Below are positions 9,298 to 17,671 of a DNA stretch of 64,000 bases, in pieces. The translations under genes were made by a program, and so were the position numbers. Numbering within the stretch: position 1 is the first letter of the stretch; the number at the start of each line of letters is the position of its first letter. The notes beneath the pieces were generated by a model. It worked only from the letters and a program-made list of their open reading frames with translations, had not been told where the DNA came from and ran no database searches. Source of the DNA: Bradyrhizobium sp. dw_78 (lineage in GTDB: Bacteria > Pseudomonadota > Alphaproteobacteria > Rhizobiales > Xanthobacteraceae); contig NZ_JAAVUS010000002.1 in the NCBI RefSeq assembly GCF_018449525.1, positions 124,001 through 188,000 of the forward strand, written 5' to 3'.

Positions 9298-10182
9298 CTA
9301 CGGCGCTTTGGGCCCCACGGAAAGGTACCAGTCGAGGATCTGCTCTCCGGTCATGAACGCCACGTCCGGCCTCTTCCGGATCGTCTCGAAGATACGGCGG
9401 AAATATTTCAGGCGGTGCGGCGCCCCCATGATGTAGGGATGCACAACCAATGCCATGATCCGGGCGGATTCCGCCGCATCCTCGTAAATCTGCTCGAACT
9501 GGTCGATGGCGCGGTCATAATATTCCGACGCCTTGTGATGCTGGATCAGCATCATCGCGACGTCGTTGCACTCCTGCGTATAGGGCACGTTGATGATCGG
9601 TTTCGTGGCCGTCTTCAGCCAGACCGGCTGGTCGTCCAACACCCAGTCGGCGACATATTCATATCCCTCCTCGATGAGCAGATCCGGCGTCTCCCAGGTC
9701 TCGGTCAGGCCGGGGCCGAGCCAGCCGCGCGGCCGCTTGCCGGTCGCGGCGGCGATGACATCCGCGGTCTTGCGAATGTCTTCCCGCTCGTTCTCCACCT
9801 TCTGCATGTTGCGCTGGGTAAAGCCGTGGCCCATGAATTCCCAGTTCCGCGCCTTTGCCGCGTCCACGATCGGCGGATAGGCCTCCAGTGCCGAGCCGTT
9901 GATGGCGAGCACACCGGGCACCTTGAAATCGTCGAACACCTTGAGCATGCGCCAGAAGCCGACCCGGTTGCCGTATTCGTGCCAGGCCCAGTTCGGGATA
10001 TCCGGGCTTGGCGAACCGCCGGCCGGCGGCGTCAGCACGGTGCGCGGCATCGTCTGCTTGGCGTCCCACTCCTCGACATTGACAATGACCCAGACCGCCA
10101 TGCGCGCGCCGTTCGGCAGTTTCAGGGGCGGGCGGGAAGCGATCGGCGAATAGGCGATGCGTTCGGTTGGCAGCATGGTCAT
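9298..10182 (-). CDS. PuuE-type polysaccharide deacetylase-family hydrolase (cyclic imide hydrolase-like), copy 1
   Basis: 294 aa, NodB/CE4-fold hydrolase of the PuuE/imidase branch. The classical CE4 metal motif TFDDG is not present; the equivalent region reads VNVEEWD. Branch motifs: NWAWHEYG near residue 60, WEFMGHGF near 115, RGWLGPGLTETWETP near 145 and HPYIMGAPHRLKYF near 245. Known members include uric-acid pathway allantoinase PuuE and cyclic imide hydrolase, so ring opening of a cyclic amide/imide/ureide is likelier than sugar deacetylation. ATG 10182 overlaps the upstream fumarylacetoacetase-family gene by four bases. A paralogue is encoded two genes upstream at 10897-11799. Confidence 0.85.
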   Translation of the reverse strand: MTMLPTERIAYSPIASRPPLKLPNGARMAVWVIVNVEEWDAKQTMPRTVLTPPAGGSPSPDIPNWAWHEYGNRVGFWRMLKVFDDFKVPGVLAINGSALEAYPPIVDAAKARNWEFMGHGFTQRNMQKVENEREDIRKTADVIAAATGKRPRGWLGPGLTETWETPDLLIEEGYEYVADWVLDDQPVWLKTATKPIINVPYTQECNDVAMMLIQHHKASEYYDRAIDQFEQIYEDAAESARIMALVVHPYIMGAPHRLKYFRRIFETIRKRPDVAFMTGEQILDWYLSVGPKAP

Positions 10183-10877
10183 GCCTCGGCTTGAACGATG
10201 GTGATGGTGAGCGACGGCAGCCCGTCGATGCGGGCGACGATCAGATCGCCCGGCGCGACAGCCCCGACCCCGGCCGGGGTACCGGTATAGATCAGGTCGC
10301 CGGCGCCGAGCGTGACCTGCTTCGACAATTGCGCGATCACTTCGGGCACGCTCCAGATCATCTGGCCGATGTCGCCGCGCTGGCGTTCCACGCCATTGAC
10401 CGACAACGTGATGGTGCTGTCCTTGAAATGCCGCGCATCGCGCGCCGGCGCGATGGTGCCGCACGGCGCCGAGGCATCGAAACTCTTGCCGACTTCCCAC
10501 GGCAGGCGCATGTCGCGCGCGTCGCGCTGGCGGTCGCGCCGGGTCAGGTCGATGCCGACCGCATAGCCCCAGATGTGATCGCGCGCTTCGTCCACGGCGA
10601 TGTCGCGCCCGCCGCGGCCGATCGCGATCACCAGTTCGACCTCGAACTGAAAATCGGCCGTGAGCGGCGGATAAGGCACCGGCGTGCCATCGGGGACGAC
10701 GGCGTCGCGCGGCTTCTGGAAGAAGAAGGGCGGATCGCGTTCGTCGGCTTCCTTCATTTCGCGGATATGATCGACATAGTTGCGGCCGACGCAATAGACG
10801 CGGCGGACCGGGAATACACCGCCGCCCGAGACCGGCACTTCGGTCACGGGGACCGCCGGCAGCACGCGCTGAGCCAT
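10179..10877 (-). CDS. Fumarylacetoacetate hydrolase (FAH) family protein
   Basis: 232 aa, single FAH domain. Visible signatures: RVYCVGRNYVDHIREM near residue 30-45, VELVIAIGRGGRDI with the metal-binding acidic residues, and DLIYTGTPAGVGAVAPGD near the end. Members hydrolyse C-C bonds of acylpyruvates or act as oxaloacetate decarboxylases or hydratases. I prefer ATG 10877; an in-frame GTG at 10886 is possible. It is sandwiched between the two PuuE-like genes with a 19-bp gap on one side and a 4-bp overlap on the other, so it probably acts on the same pathway. Confidence 0.87.
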   Translation of the reverse strand: MAQRVLPAVPVTEVPVSGGGVFPVRRVYCVGRNYVDHIREMKEADERDPPFFFQKPRDAVVPDGTPVPYPPLTADFQFEVELVIAIGRGGRDIAVDEARDHIWGYAVGIDLTRRDRQRDARDMRLPWEVGKSFDASAPCGTIAPARDARHFKDSTITLSVNGVERQRGDIGQMIWSVPEVIAQLSKQVTLGAGDLIYTGTPAGVGAVAPGDLIVARIDGLPSLTITIVQAEA

Positions 10878-10896
10878 CACCCTCACGTCCTTGCCC

Positions 10897-11799
10897 TCAC
10901 GTCTTCGATCCCGGCTGCGCGGCGGTCTGCCCGTTATACCATTCGAGAATCTGCTCGCCGTTCCAATGCACGACTCCCTCGAACCGGTTGACGTAATCGT
11001 AGATCGCCTTGAGATATTTGATCCGGAACGGCTGGCCGCTGATATAGGGATGGATCGCCAGCGACAGTATCTTCGGACGCTCCCTGCTCTCCTCGTACAG
11101 CGTATCGAAACTGTCGATGGTGCGCTTGAGCATGTGATCGCTGCCGTGGTGCTGCACCATCATCATCGGGATATCGTTCAATTCCACGGTGTAGGGCAGC
11201 GTCACCAGCGGCCCCTTGGCGGTGCGGATCACCGTCGGCTCGTCGTCATAGACCCAGTCGCCGATATATTTGACGCCGGCTTCGGCGAGATATTCCGGCG
11301 TATCGAGCGTCTGCGTCAGGCCGGGCCCGAGCCAGCCGACCGGCCGCTTGCCGGTGAATTTTTCGATCACCTGCATCGAACGCGCGATCATCGCCTTCTG
11401 ATCCGGCTCCTTGTGGATCGGCCCCTGTTCATAGGCGTGGCCCATGAATTCCCAGCCGGCGTCGGCGGCCTGCTGCGCCACGCGCGGATAATCCTCGCAG
11501 ACCCGAGCGTTGATCGAGAGCGTCGGCGCGATTCCGAGTTTCCTGTACAGATCGAAGAACCGCCATACGCCGACGCGCATGCCGTATTCATGCCAGCTCC
11601 AGTTCGGCACATCCGGCAGCAGCGGAATTCCGGTCGGCGCCGGGATCACCTGCCGCGCCATCGGCTTGCCGATGTCCCAGACTTCGAGATTGACGATGGT
11701 CCAGATCACGATGCGGGCGCCGCCCGGCAGTTTCAGCGCCGGGCGATCGACGATGGCGGAATAGTCAGCGCGGTCGCGCGGCAGCATGGGGCCGGTCAT
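10897..11799 (-). CDS. PuuE-type polysaccharide deacetylase-family hydrolase (cyclic imide hydrolase-like), copy 2
   Basis: 300 aa, clear paralogue of the protein at 9298-10182: NWSWHEYGMRVGVWRF, WEFMGHAYEQG, VGWLGPGLTQTLDTPEY and HPYISGQPFRIKYL occur in the same order and spacing. The CE4 TFDDG motif is again replaced (VNLEVWD). Start ATG 11799 follows GAGGACTCCGCC. Opening ALKLPGGARIVIWTIVN resembles the imidase branch. Two tandem paralogues around one FAH gene suggest two related ring substrates or a hetero-oligomer; neither can be decided from sequence. Confidence 0.85.
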   Translation of the reverse strand: MTGPMLPRDRADYSAIVDRPALKLPGGARIVIWTIVNLEVWDIGKPMARQVIPAPTGIPLLPDVPNWSWHEYGMRVGVWRFFDLYRKLGIAPTLSINARVCEDYPRVAQQAADAGWEFMGHAYEQGPIHKEPDQKAMIARSMQVIEKFTGKRPVGWLGPGLTQTLDTPEYLAEAGVKYIGDWVYDDEPTVIRTAKGPLVTLPYTVELNDIPMMMVQHHGSDHMLKRTIDSFDTLYEESRERPKILSLAIHPYISGQPFRIKYLKAIYDYVNRFEGVVHWNGEQILEWYNGQTAAQPGSKT

Positions 11800-11835
11800 G
11801 GCGGAGTCCTCTGGATCGGCTGGGAAACGAAGCGG

Positions 11836-12486
11836 TCATGCGGCGTCGGTCCGCCGCGCGGCCAGCCCGTCAAGCGCCATCACCGCGTCGGTATCCATCA
11901 CGAAGCCGAAGGCCGTCTTGATGCAGAGCAGGCCAGCGGCGTGCAGTTCGGGGCCGTCCATGCTGTCGACGCAGTCCTCGACCACGATCACCGCGTAATC
12001 GCGGACATTGGCCGCGGTCGTGGTCGCGAGCACGCATGAATTGGTGTTGACGCCGGTGATCAGCAGCGTGTTGACGCCGTGCGAACGCAGCACGAAATCG
12101 AGATCGGTGCCGAGAAAGCAGTCGTAGCGCTTCTTGGTGCTGACGACGAAGTCGCGCGGATCGAGCAGTTGCGGCATCACGGTGCAGCCGGGACCGCCGA
12201 TGATGTTGTGGCGCATCACGTTCTTGCGGGTGGCCGCCGGATTCTCGGCGCGGGTCCGCCAGAACGGATTGGCGCGGATTTCCTCGGCGTCGCGATAGGC
12301 TGTCAATTGGTGGATGACCGGAATATCGACGCTGCGGCACCAGTCGAACAGCCGCTTGTTGGCGGCGATGACGCGGGTTGCGACATCGGGCGCGGTCGGC
12401 ATGGTGGCCACCGCCATGTCGAGATGGCCGCGATGCAGATCGATCGCCACCACGGCCGCCTTTGGACGATCAATACCGAGATTCAT
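11836..12486 (-). CDS. Isochorismatase-family cysteine hydrolase (amidase type)
   Basis: 216 aa. The Asp-Lys-Cys catalytic triad of the nicotinamidase/maleamate-amidohydrolase group is visible: Asp in VVAIDLHRGHLD, Lys in VSTKKRYDCFLGT near residue 105 and Cys in GVNTNSCVLATT near residue 145. Members release ammonia from small amides such as maleamate, N-carbamoyl compounds or nicotinamide, which would suit the half-amide expected after cyclic imide opening (inference). I chose ATG 12486 because AAGAGGCGCGCC precedes it; an upstream in-frame start at 12504 has no ribosome site. First gene of the leftward operon, divergent from the GntR gene. Confidence 0.87.
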   Translation of the reverse strand: MNLGIDRPKAAVVAIDLHRGHLDMAVATMPTAPDVATRVIAANKRLFDWCRSVDIPVIHQLTAYRDAEEIRANPFWRTRAENPAATRKNVMRHNIIGGPGCTVMPQLLDPRDFVVSTKKRYDCFLGTDLDFVLRSHGVNTLLITGVNTNSCVLATTTAANVRDYAVIVVEDCVDSMDGPELHAAGLLCIKTAFGFVMDTDAVMALDGLAARRTDAA

Positions 12487-12889
12487 GGCGCGCCTCTTAT
12501 TCATGCAAGGGAATTAAAGGAGATCTTGAGCAGGGTCCGCCGCTCGACGCCGGAACGCCGGCGAGCCGAACGGCCGGCTCCAAAGTCCGGTGGGTGGTCA
12601 GCGGCGATCCATTCGATGGCACGGTCGCTCGCCCCGGCACCGATGCCGCTGGAATTCGCTGCCATGGGACCGCCCGCCACCTTCACCGTCGTTGGAGTGG
12701 ACCCATGTTTGCCGAACCACCGGGTGAGTCAATAAAAATTACATACACTTCCCCGAATGCATATCATTTCCGCGCCATGATGATCTTTTGTGCAGTAAAA
12801 ATTATATTGTCTGTTGATGGATTTATGACGCTTCCCATGATGGGATGGCTGAAGCACTTTAAAAAGTGTATTCACTTGTTGGCAGGTAC
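12487..12889. promoter_or_regulatory. Divergent promoter region between hydrolase operon and gntR
   Basis: 403 bp without a credible gene. The half next to gntR (about 12720-12885) is markedly AT-richer than its surroundings, as expected for a promoter in a GC-rich genome. Just before gntR are two overlapping palindromes, 12855-12868 (CACTTTAAAAAGTG) and 12864-12877 (AAGTGTATTCACTT), positioned to act as autoregulatory operators. No -35/-10 pair could be assigned with confidence. Confidence 0.55.
12855..12877. promoter_or_regulatory. Overlapping palindromes, candidate GntR operator
   Basis: CACTTT-AA-AAAGTG and AAGTG-TATT-CACTT share the AAGTG half-site and end 13 bp before the ATG of the GntR/FCD gene. 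FCD regulators bind short palindromes near their own promoters, so autoregulation is a reasonable inference. No second copy was seen near the divergent start at 12486. Confidence 0.4.
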
Positions 12890-13630
12890 ATGACAACCAT
12901 GACGGAACGGTCGGAGCAAGGCGTTCTGGAATCGGCCGGCGGATCGCGCGCCGGCAACCGCGCGCTATCGGTCACGGACCATATCCGGGAAGCCATTCTG
13001 GGCGGCATGGTCGGCGCCGGCGAACGGCTGAACGAAGTCAGGCTGAGCCGGACCTTGGCGGTGTCGCGCACGCCGGTGCGCGCCGCGCTGCAGGCGCTGG
13101 CCGGCGAAGGACTATTGGATTACGCGCCTAACCGCGGTTTCAGCGTCCGCGAGTTTCCGCTCGACGCCATCGTCGACGCCTATGACATCCGGGCTTCGCT
13201 GGAGGGGCTGGCCGCCCGCTTCGCCGCCGAGCGCGGCCTCAGTCCGGATGAGAAAGCGGTGGTTGAGCGCAGCCTCGCCGACGGCGACAAATTGCTGGAA
13301 CGCGGCGCCTTCGAAGCCGGCGACCGCACGATCTATCGCGGCATCAATGGTGACTTCCACGACACCCTGCTCGCGGCCGCGCGCAATCGCATGCTCAGCG
13401 AAATGATACGGATGTGCCACCATGTGCCGGTGTCATCGAGCCGCAACATCGTCGCCTTCAACCATCGCGACGTCCGCCGCCGCCACGACGATCACCATCG
13501 CATCTACGACGCCATCATGGCCCGCGAGCCGTGGCGGGCGGAGATGCTGATGCGCGAGCACGTCTCGGGCGTAAAGGCCTCGCTGGTCAAATCCCTGACC
13601 GAAGGTCGCGATCAGGAACCGTTCGAATAG
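12890..13630 (+). CDS. GntR-family transcriptional regulator, FadR/FCD subgroup
   Basis: 246 aa. N-terminal winged helix-turn-helix with VSRTPVRAALQALAGEGLL near residue 60-75 and the following wing APNRGFSVREF; C-terminal all-helical FCD ligand domain containing the metal/ligand His residues (FHDTLL, RRRHDDHHRIYDAI, MREHV). Start is uncertain between ATG 12890 and ATG 12899. It is divergent from the Liv/imidase operon and most probably controls it in response to a carboxylate-type ligand (inference from family and position). Confidence 0.9.
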   Translation: MTTMTERSEQGVLESAGGSRAGNRALSVTDHIREAILGGMVGAGERLNEVRLSRTLAVSRTPVRAALQALAGEGLLDYAPNRGFSVREFPLDAIVDAYDIRASLEGLAARFAAERGLSPDEKAVVERSLADGDKLLERGAFEAGDRTIYRGINGDFHDTLLAAARNRMLSEMIRMCHHVPVSSSRNIVAFNHRDVRRRHDDHHRIYDAIMAREPWRAEMLMREHVSGVKASLVKSLTEGRDQEPFE

Positions 13631-13657
13631 TTGCGGCGGCCTGCGGGATACCGGGCA

Positions 13658-15355
13658 TCAGTGGGTGTCAAAAACCTTCTGATAGGCGGCCACCGCCGTC
13701 CGGATGGCGGAAAGCTCGGCTGAAGTCGGCTCGTCGGGATTCCCGGCCGGCGGCAGGCTGCCGAACTTCAACAGGCAGGCCATCAGCAGCAGGCGGGCTT
13801 TGGTCGCCGTCAGATTCGAGCCCGCGATGAAATAATCATCGGGATCGGCGAAACCTTCCGGGTTGCCGCGTCCGACGCGCACCACTGGCAGGCCGCAGTG
13901 AATCGCCTTGCGCAAGGCCGCCTGCCGGACCGACGACGTCATCTTTCCATAGGGCGTGGTGCCTTCGATGACGAACCCGGCAAGACGGTTCGTCTCGAGC
14001 TTTCGCGCCAGCAGCGCGTCCAGGTCGGCGGTGACGGCGGGATCGTCGAAATATTCCTCGGCATAGAAGCCGCCATCCTTGACGATCGCCACCGAGGGAA
14101 TGGCGCTTTCCAAGAGATCGCCATTGTCCTCGCGGATTTTCATGTCGCTTCGCTTGATCACGCCGCCCGATTTGAAAACCACCGGCACGGACGACGGAAT
14201 CTTCGAGAGGTTCACGTCCGACAGATAGGTATGTTTCAGCGCCGGGACATAATGCAGCACGGCCGCGCCGTGATAGCCCATGCCGCCAAGAATGCCGCCA
14301 TGCCCGCCGGTCGCGACATATCCGCCCGGCCGGGCGTCGACTTTCATCACCTCGCGCGCGGCAAAGAAGCGCTGCTCCTGCAGCACGATGACGCCGGCGC
14401 GGTTGCGGCCCTGTTCATCCGCCCAGACCCTCGAAGCAATGTATTCGACGGAATCGGTGATGTTCTTGGGGCCGTCATTGCTGAGCTCGCCCTGCGGGCG
14501 CTGCGCGGCGTTGCCGCAGATCGGAATGGTGGTGTCGATCAGGAGATTGAACCAGTAGGCCACCTCCTCGATCTGCGGGCTGCCCTGGGTATAGACGGCG
14601 CCGTCATATTTGTTGCTGTCGAAGATCCGGCGCGCCGCGTTGGTGAGCCGCGCCAGCGCCGGCCGCGGCGGCGCTTCGCCGAGATGGTAGGGCCGGTAGG
14701 CAAAGAAGTCCTTGCTGCGGGTTTCCGGCGGAATGTCGCCCTCGCCGATATCGGTGCGCTGCGATGCCGGCAAGCCCTTGGTGTAACCCGCGGGCGGCAG
14801 CACGCGATAAAAGTCGACGTCGGCGAAGGACGAAATCAGATTGGCCACGCCGGCGGAGCCGATACCCAGCCGGTCGATCTCCTCGAAGCTGCGCGATCCG
14901 TCGGGATAAAAGGACTGGCGGGCCTGCGAGGCCGGAGCGCCCGGCTCGGTGCATTCGCCGTCCCACGCCCCGCCATCGGACTTCCGGGCCATGTAGGGCA
15001 AAGGATAGACGCCGTCCTCGGGCAGGATTTCGATCTCGAACACCGGCTTGTCCTGCGGGCTGGTGCGCTCCTTGTGGAATGCGCCCTTGGCGTCCAGATA
15101 GCCGTCAGGCGGGCCATAGAGTTCGGCGGCGTCGGCCTCAAGCGGATGGGCCGAAAAACATTCCACATAGACCGTCGCCGGCGCGGCCAGACGCTGGGCC
15201 CGCAGCGCATCGAAACGCAGATCGCTGCCGTCGCCGTTCTTGCGTAACGGCAGACCATATTTTCGGCGCGCCTTGTTCGATGTCACCAGCGGCGGCGAAT
15301 TCTGGACGGTCGCCGTCGGTCCCGCCAGATGAGCGATCCTGGGTCTGTCTGCCAT
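13658..15355 (-). CDS. Asparaginase/glutaminase-family protein with altered catalytic motif
   Basis: 565 aa, far longer than the ~330 aa of type I/II asparaginases. The asparaginase core is recognisable in the middle: DGAVYTQGSPQIEEVAYWFN near residue 260-280 corresponds to the family's HGTDTMEETA region, AAREVMKVDAR near 335 corresponds to the segment carrying the catalytic Lys, and GLPVVRVGRGNPEGF near 500 to the C-terminal family block. The normally invariant Thr-Asp pair is replaced by Ser-Pro, so classical asparaginase activity is doubtful. The first ~220 residues look like an extra domain I cannot assign. ATG 15355 follows AGGAATAAGAAA. Last gene of the second importer operon. Confidence 0.75.
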   Translation of the reverse strand: MADRPRIAHLAGPTATVQNSPPLVTSNKARRKYGLPLRKNGDGSDLRFDALRAQRLAAPATVYVECFSAHPLEADAAELYGPPDGYLDAKGAFHKERTSPQDKPVFEIEILPEDGVYPLPYMARKSDGGAWDGECTEPGAPASQARQSFYPDGSRSFEEIDRLGIGSAGVANLISSFADVDFYRVLPPAGYTKGLPASQRTDIGEGDIPPETRSKDFFAYRPYHLGEAPPRPALARLTNAARRIFDSNKYDGAVYTQGSPQIEEVAYWFNLLIDTTIPICGNAAQRPQGELSNDGPKNITDSVEYIASRVWADEQGRNRAGVIVLQEQRFFAAREVMKVDARPGGYVATGGHGGILGGMGYHGAAVLHYVPALKHTYLSDVNLSKIPSSVPVVFKSGGVIKRSDMKIREDNGDLLESAIPSVAIVKDGGFYAEEYFDDPAVTADLDALLARKLETNRLAGFVIEGTTPYGKMTSSVRQAALRKAIHCGLPVVRVGRGNPEGFADPDDYFIAGSNLTATKARLLLMACLLKFGSLPPAGNPDEPTSAELSAIRTAVAAYQKVFDTH

Positions 15356-15437
15356 TTTCTTATTCCTGTTCGCTGCGGGCCTGGAGCTTCGGTTTTGATG
15401 GAGTCAAAACCGGAGCTCCAGTTGCGGATCGATCGTT

Positions 15438-16145
15438 TTACGCGGCCGCCTGCCTCTTGTTGGCGGCAACGGCGAGGAAGCCGACCACTTCGCTGGTGGT
15501 CATGACATCGGCAAACAGCGTCACCATGTTGTTGAGCGTGGCGTTGTGCTCGGCATCGGTCAGCGCTGCATTACCGTCGGCGACGAAGATGATCTTGTAG
15601 TTCATCTGCATGGCGTCGCGCGCGGTCGATTCACAGCACACATTGGTCGCGGTGCCCGTGATGATCAGGGTGTCGATCCCGCGCGCTTGCAAAATCTCGT
15701 GCAGCTTCGACGAACCCGGAACGAACGCGCCGAAGCGGGTCTTGTCGACGATCAGGTCGGTCGGCTGCACGTCGAGTTCGGGCCACAGCTCGAAACCGTG
15801 GCAGTCCTTGCTGAAGGTCTCGACCATCGCCTTGCGGCGTTGCGGCGAGGCGAAATCGCTGAACCAGCTCGACCAGTTCACCTGGGTCTCTTCGTCGATC
15901 AGGTAGCGGATGAACACATTGATGCCGCCGGCGGCGCGGACCGCCTCGCAGATCTTGTTGACGTTCGGGACGATCTCGCGCGCGACCGGCAGTTCCACCG
16001 TCGCGCCCGGCTCCATGAAGCCGTTTTGCAGGTCGACGATGACATGAGCGGTTCGCGACGGATCGATATTGCCGAACATGTGCAGCCCGTCGCGGAAACC
16101 CGGAATGCGGGCCAGTATCTCAGGGGACATCTCGATCTTATGCAT
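15438..16145 (-). CDS. Isochorismatase-family cysteine hydrolase
   Basis: 235 aa. Triad visible: Asp in HVIVDLQNGFMEPG near residue 38, Lys in VDKTRFGAFVPGSS near 133, Cys in GTATNVCCESTARDA near 167. The double Cys and the SDFASP insert resemble the RutB/N-carbamoyl hydrolase side of the family, but the substrate is not assignable. Start ATG 16145 has a strong ribosome site (AGGAGGTCGCC). It is 99 bp downstream of livF-2 and 82 bp upstream of the asparaginase-like gene; an amidase role for imported amides is inferred from this context. Confidence 0.87.
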   Translation of the reverse strand: MHKIEMSPEILARIPGFRDGLHMFGNIDPSRTAHVIVDLQNGFMEPGATVELPVAREIVPNVNKICEAVRAAGGINVFIRYLIDEETQVNWSSWFSDFASPQRRKAMVETFSKDCHGFELWPELDVQPTDLIVDKTRFGAFVPGSSKLHEILQARGIDTLIITGTATNVCCESTARDAMQMNYKIIFVADGNAALTDAEHNATLNNMVTLFADVMTTSEVVGFLAVAANKRQAAA

Positions 16146-16244
16146 GGCGACCTCCTGTGTTGTGCGCTCAATGCGCCGCTGGTTATGCCGGCAACGGCCG
16201 GCGTCGCAGATTCGGAGCGGGCTTTCGCCACTCCGAATCTCTCC

Positions 16245-16949
16245 CTACCCGGCGGCGACGTAGCCGCCGAGCTCCTGTGTCTCCCCCAAGGCTTCGGGGG
16301 ATACCTCTCCCGTGATCGTGCCCTTCTCGATCAGCAGGACCCGGTCGGAAAGACGCCGGATGAAGTCGAGATTCTGCTCGACCACGATGATGGCGAGCCC
16401 CTGATGGCGGTGCAGGCCGATCAGGATCTCCAGAATTTCCTCCACGATCGAGGGCTGGATTCCCTCCGTCGGCTCATCCAGCAGCAGCAATTTGGGACGC
16501 CCGCACAGGCAGCGCGCCAGCGCGAGAATCTGCTGCTCGCCGCCGGACAGCGCGCCGCCGAGGCGATCGATGATCGAATCCAGACGCGGAAACCGCGCCA
16601 GCACGTCCTTGACGGCGGCGTCCTCGGAGTGGATGCCATCCTCGATGAATCCCATCCGCAGGTTCTCGTAGGCGGTCAGGTTCGGAAAGATGGCACGTCC
16701 CTGCGGAACATAGCCGAGGCCGGCCCGTGCCCGGCGAAACGACGAGGTGTTGCTGATATCCGTATCCCCGAAACGGATCTTGCCGCTGGTGACCGGGACC
16801 TGCCCGATCAGCGTCTTGAGCAGCGTGGTCTTGCCCATGCCGTTGTGCCCGAGCACGCCCACGACCTCGTGTTCGGCCACCGTGAAATCGATCCCGGAAA
16901 GCACGGGAATGCGGCCATAACCGGCGTACACGTCCTCGACTTCCAGCAT
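16245..16949 (-). CDS. ABC transporter ATPase, LivF/UrtE type
   Basis: 234 aa. Walker A GHNGMGKTT near residue 36, signature LSGGEQQILALAR, Walker B LLLLDEPTEGIQP. The wording around the motifs (EVVGVLGHNGMGKTTLLKTL, DEPTEGIQPSIV) is closest to the urea/short-chain amide (UrtE/AmiF) branch of the Liv family. Start ATG 16949 overlaps the stop of the partner ATPase by one base (TGATG). Confidence 0.9.
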   Translation of the reverse strand: MLEVEDVYAGYGRIPVLSGIDFTVAEHEVVGVLGHNGMGKTTLLKTLIGQVPVTSGKIRFGDTDISNTSSFRRARAGLGYVPQGRAIFPNLTAYENLRMGFIEDGIHSEDAAVKDVLARFPRLDSIIDRLGGALSGGEQQILALARCLCGRPKLLLLDEPTEGIQPSIVEEILEILIGLHRHQGLAIIVVEQNLDFIRRLSDRVLLIEKGTITGEVSPEALGETQELGGYVAAG

Positions 16950-17671
16950 CAGGCCGCCACCTTCTTGCCGAGATAAACGTCCCGAACCGCCTCGCTGCTG
17001 AAGACCTCGTCGACATCGCCTTCCATCAGGATCGTGCCCTGGTTGAACACGGTGATGCGCCGGGCGATGGTGCGGATGAACGACATGTCGTGCTCGACCA
17101 CGATCAGCGGATGCTCGCGGTTGATCTCGCGGATCAGTTCCGCGGTCTGGCCCCGTTCCTCCTCGGTCATTCCGGCCGCGGGCTCGTCCAGCAAAATCAG
17201 GTTCGGCTCGCCGCACAGCACCAGCCCCAGTTCGACGCGCTGGCGCTGACCATGCGCCAACTGCCCCGTCAGGCTGTTGGCGACGCGGCCGAGCATCAGC
17301 CGCTCGATCTGCGCTTCGACGGCCTGCGTGATCGCCTTGCCTTCCTTGTGGCGCGCCGCGGCGATCCATAGATTGTCGCGCACCGACAAGCCGTTGAAGA
17401 CGCTCGGCACCTGGGTCTTGATGCCGATGCCCAACCGCGCGATTTCATGCGCCTGCAACGCGGTGATGTCGGTGCCGCGAAACAGCACCGAGCCGCTGGT
17501 CGGCTTGATCTGGCCGGTCAGGAGCTTGAAGAACGTGCTCTTGCCGGCGCCGTTGGGACCGATCAGGCAGCGAAGCTCGCCTTCCGCGAGCGCGAAGTCG
17601 ACGCCGCGGATCGCCTGCACCCCGCCGAAATGCTTGACCAGTCCGCGCGTTTCGATCAGGGGCGGCGTCAT
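16949..17671 (-). CDS. ABC transporter ATPase, LivG/UrtD type
   Basis: 240 aa. Walker A GPNGAGKST near residue 38, Walker B LILLDEPAAGM, His segment VVEHDMSFIR. The signature is LAHGQRQRVELG rather than LSGGQ, a replacement characteristic of UrtD-like subunits (LSHGQ), supporting a urea or amide ligand. ATG 17671 overlaps the livM-type stop by four bases. Confidence 0.9.
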   Translation of the reverse strand: MTPPLIETRGLVKHFGGVQAIRGVDFALAEGELRCLIGPNGAGKSTFFKLLTGQIKPTSGSVLFRGTDITALQAHEIARLGIGIKTQVPSVFNGLSVRDNLWIAAARHKEGKAITQAVEAQIERLMLGRVANSLTGQLAHGQRQRVELGLVLCGEPNLILLDEPAAGMTEEERGQTAELIREINREHPLIVVEHDMSFIRTIARRITVFNQGTILMEGDVDEVFSSEAVRDVYLGKKVAA

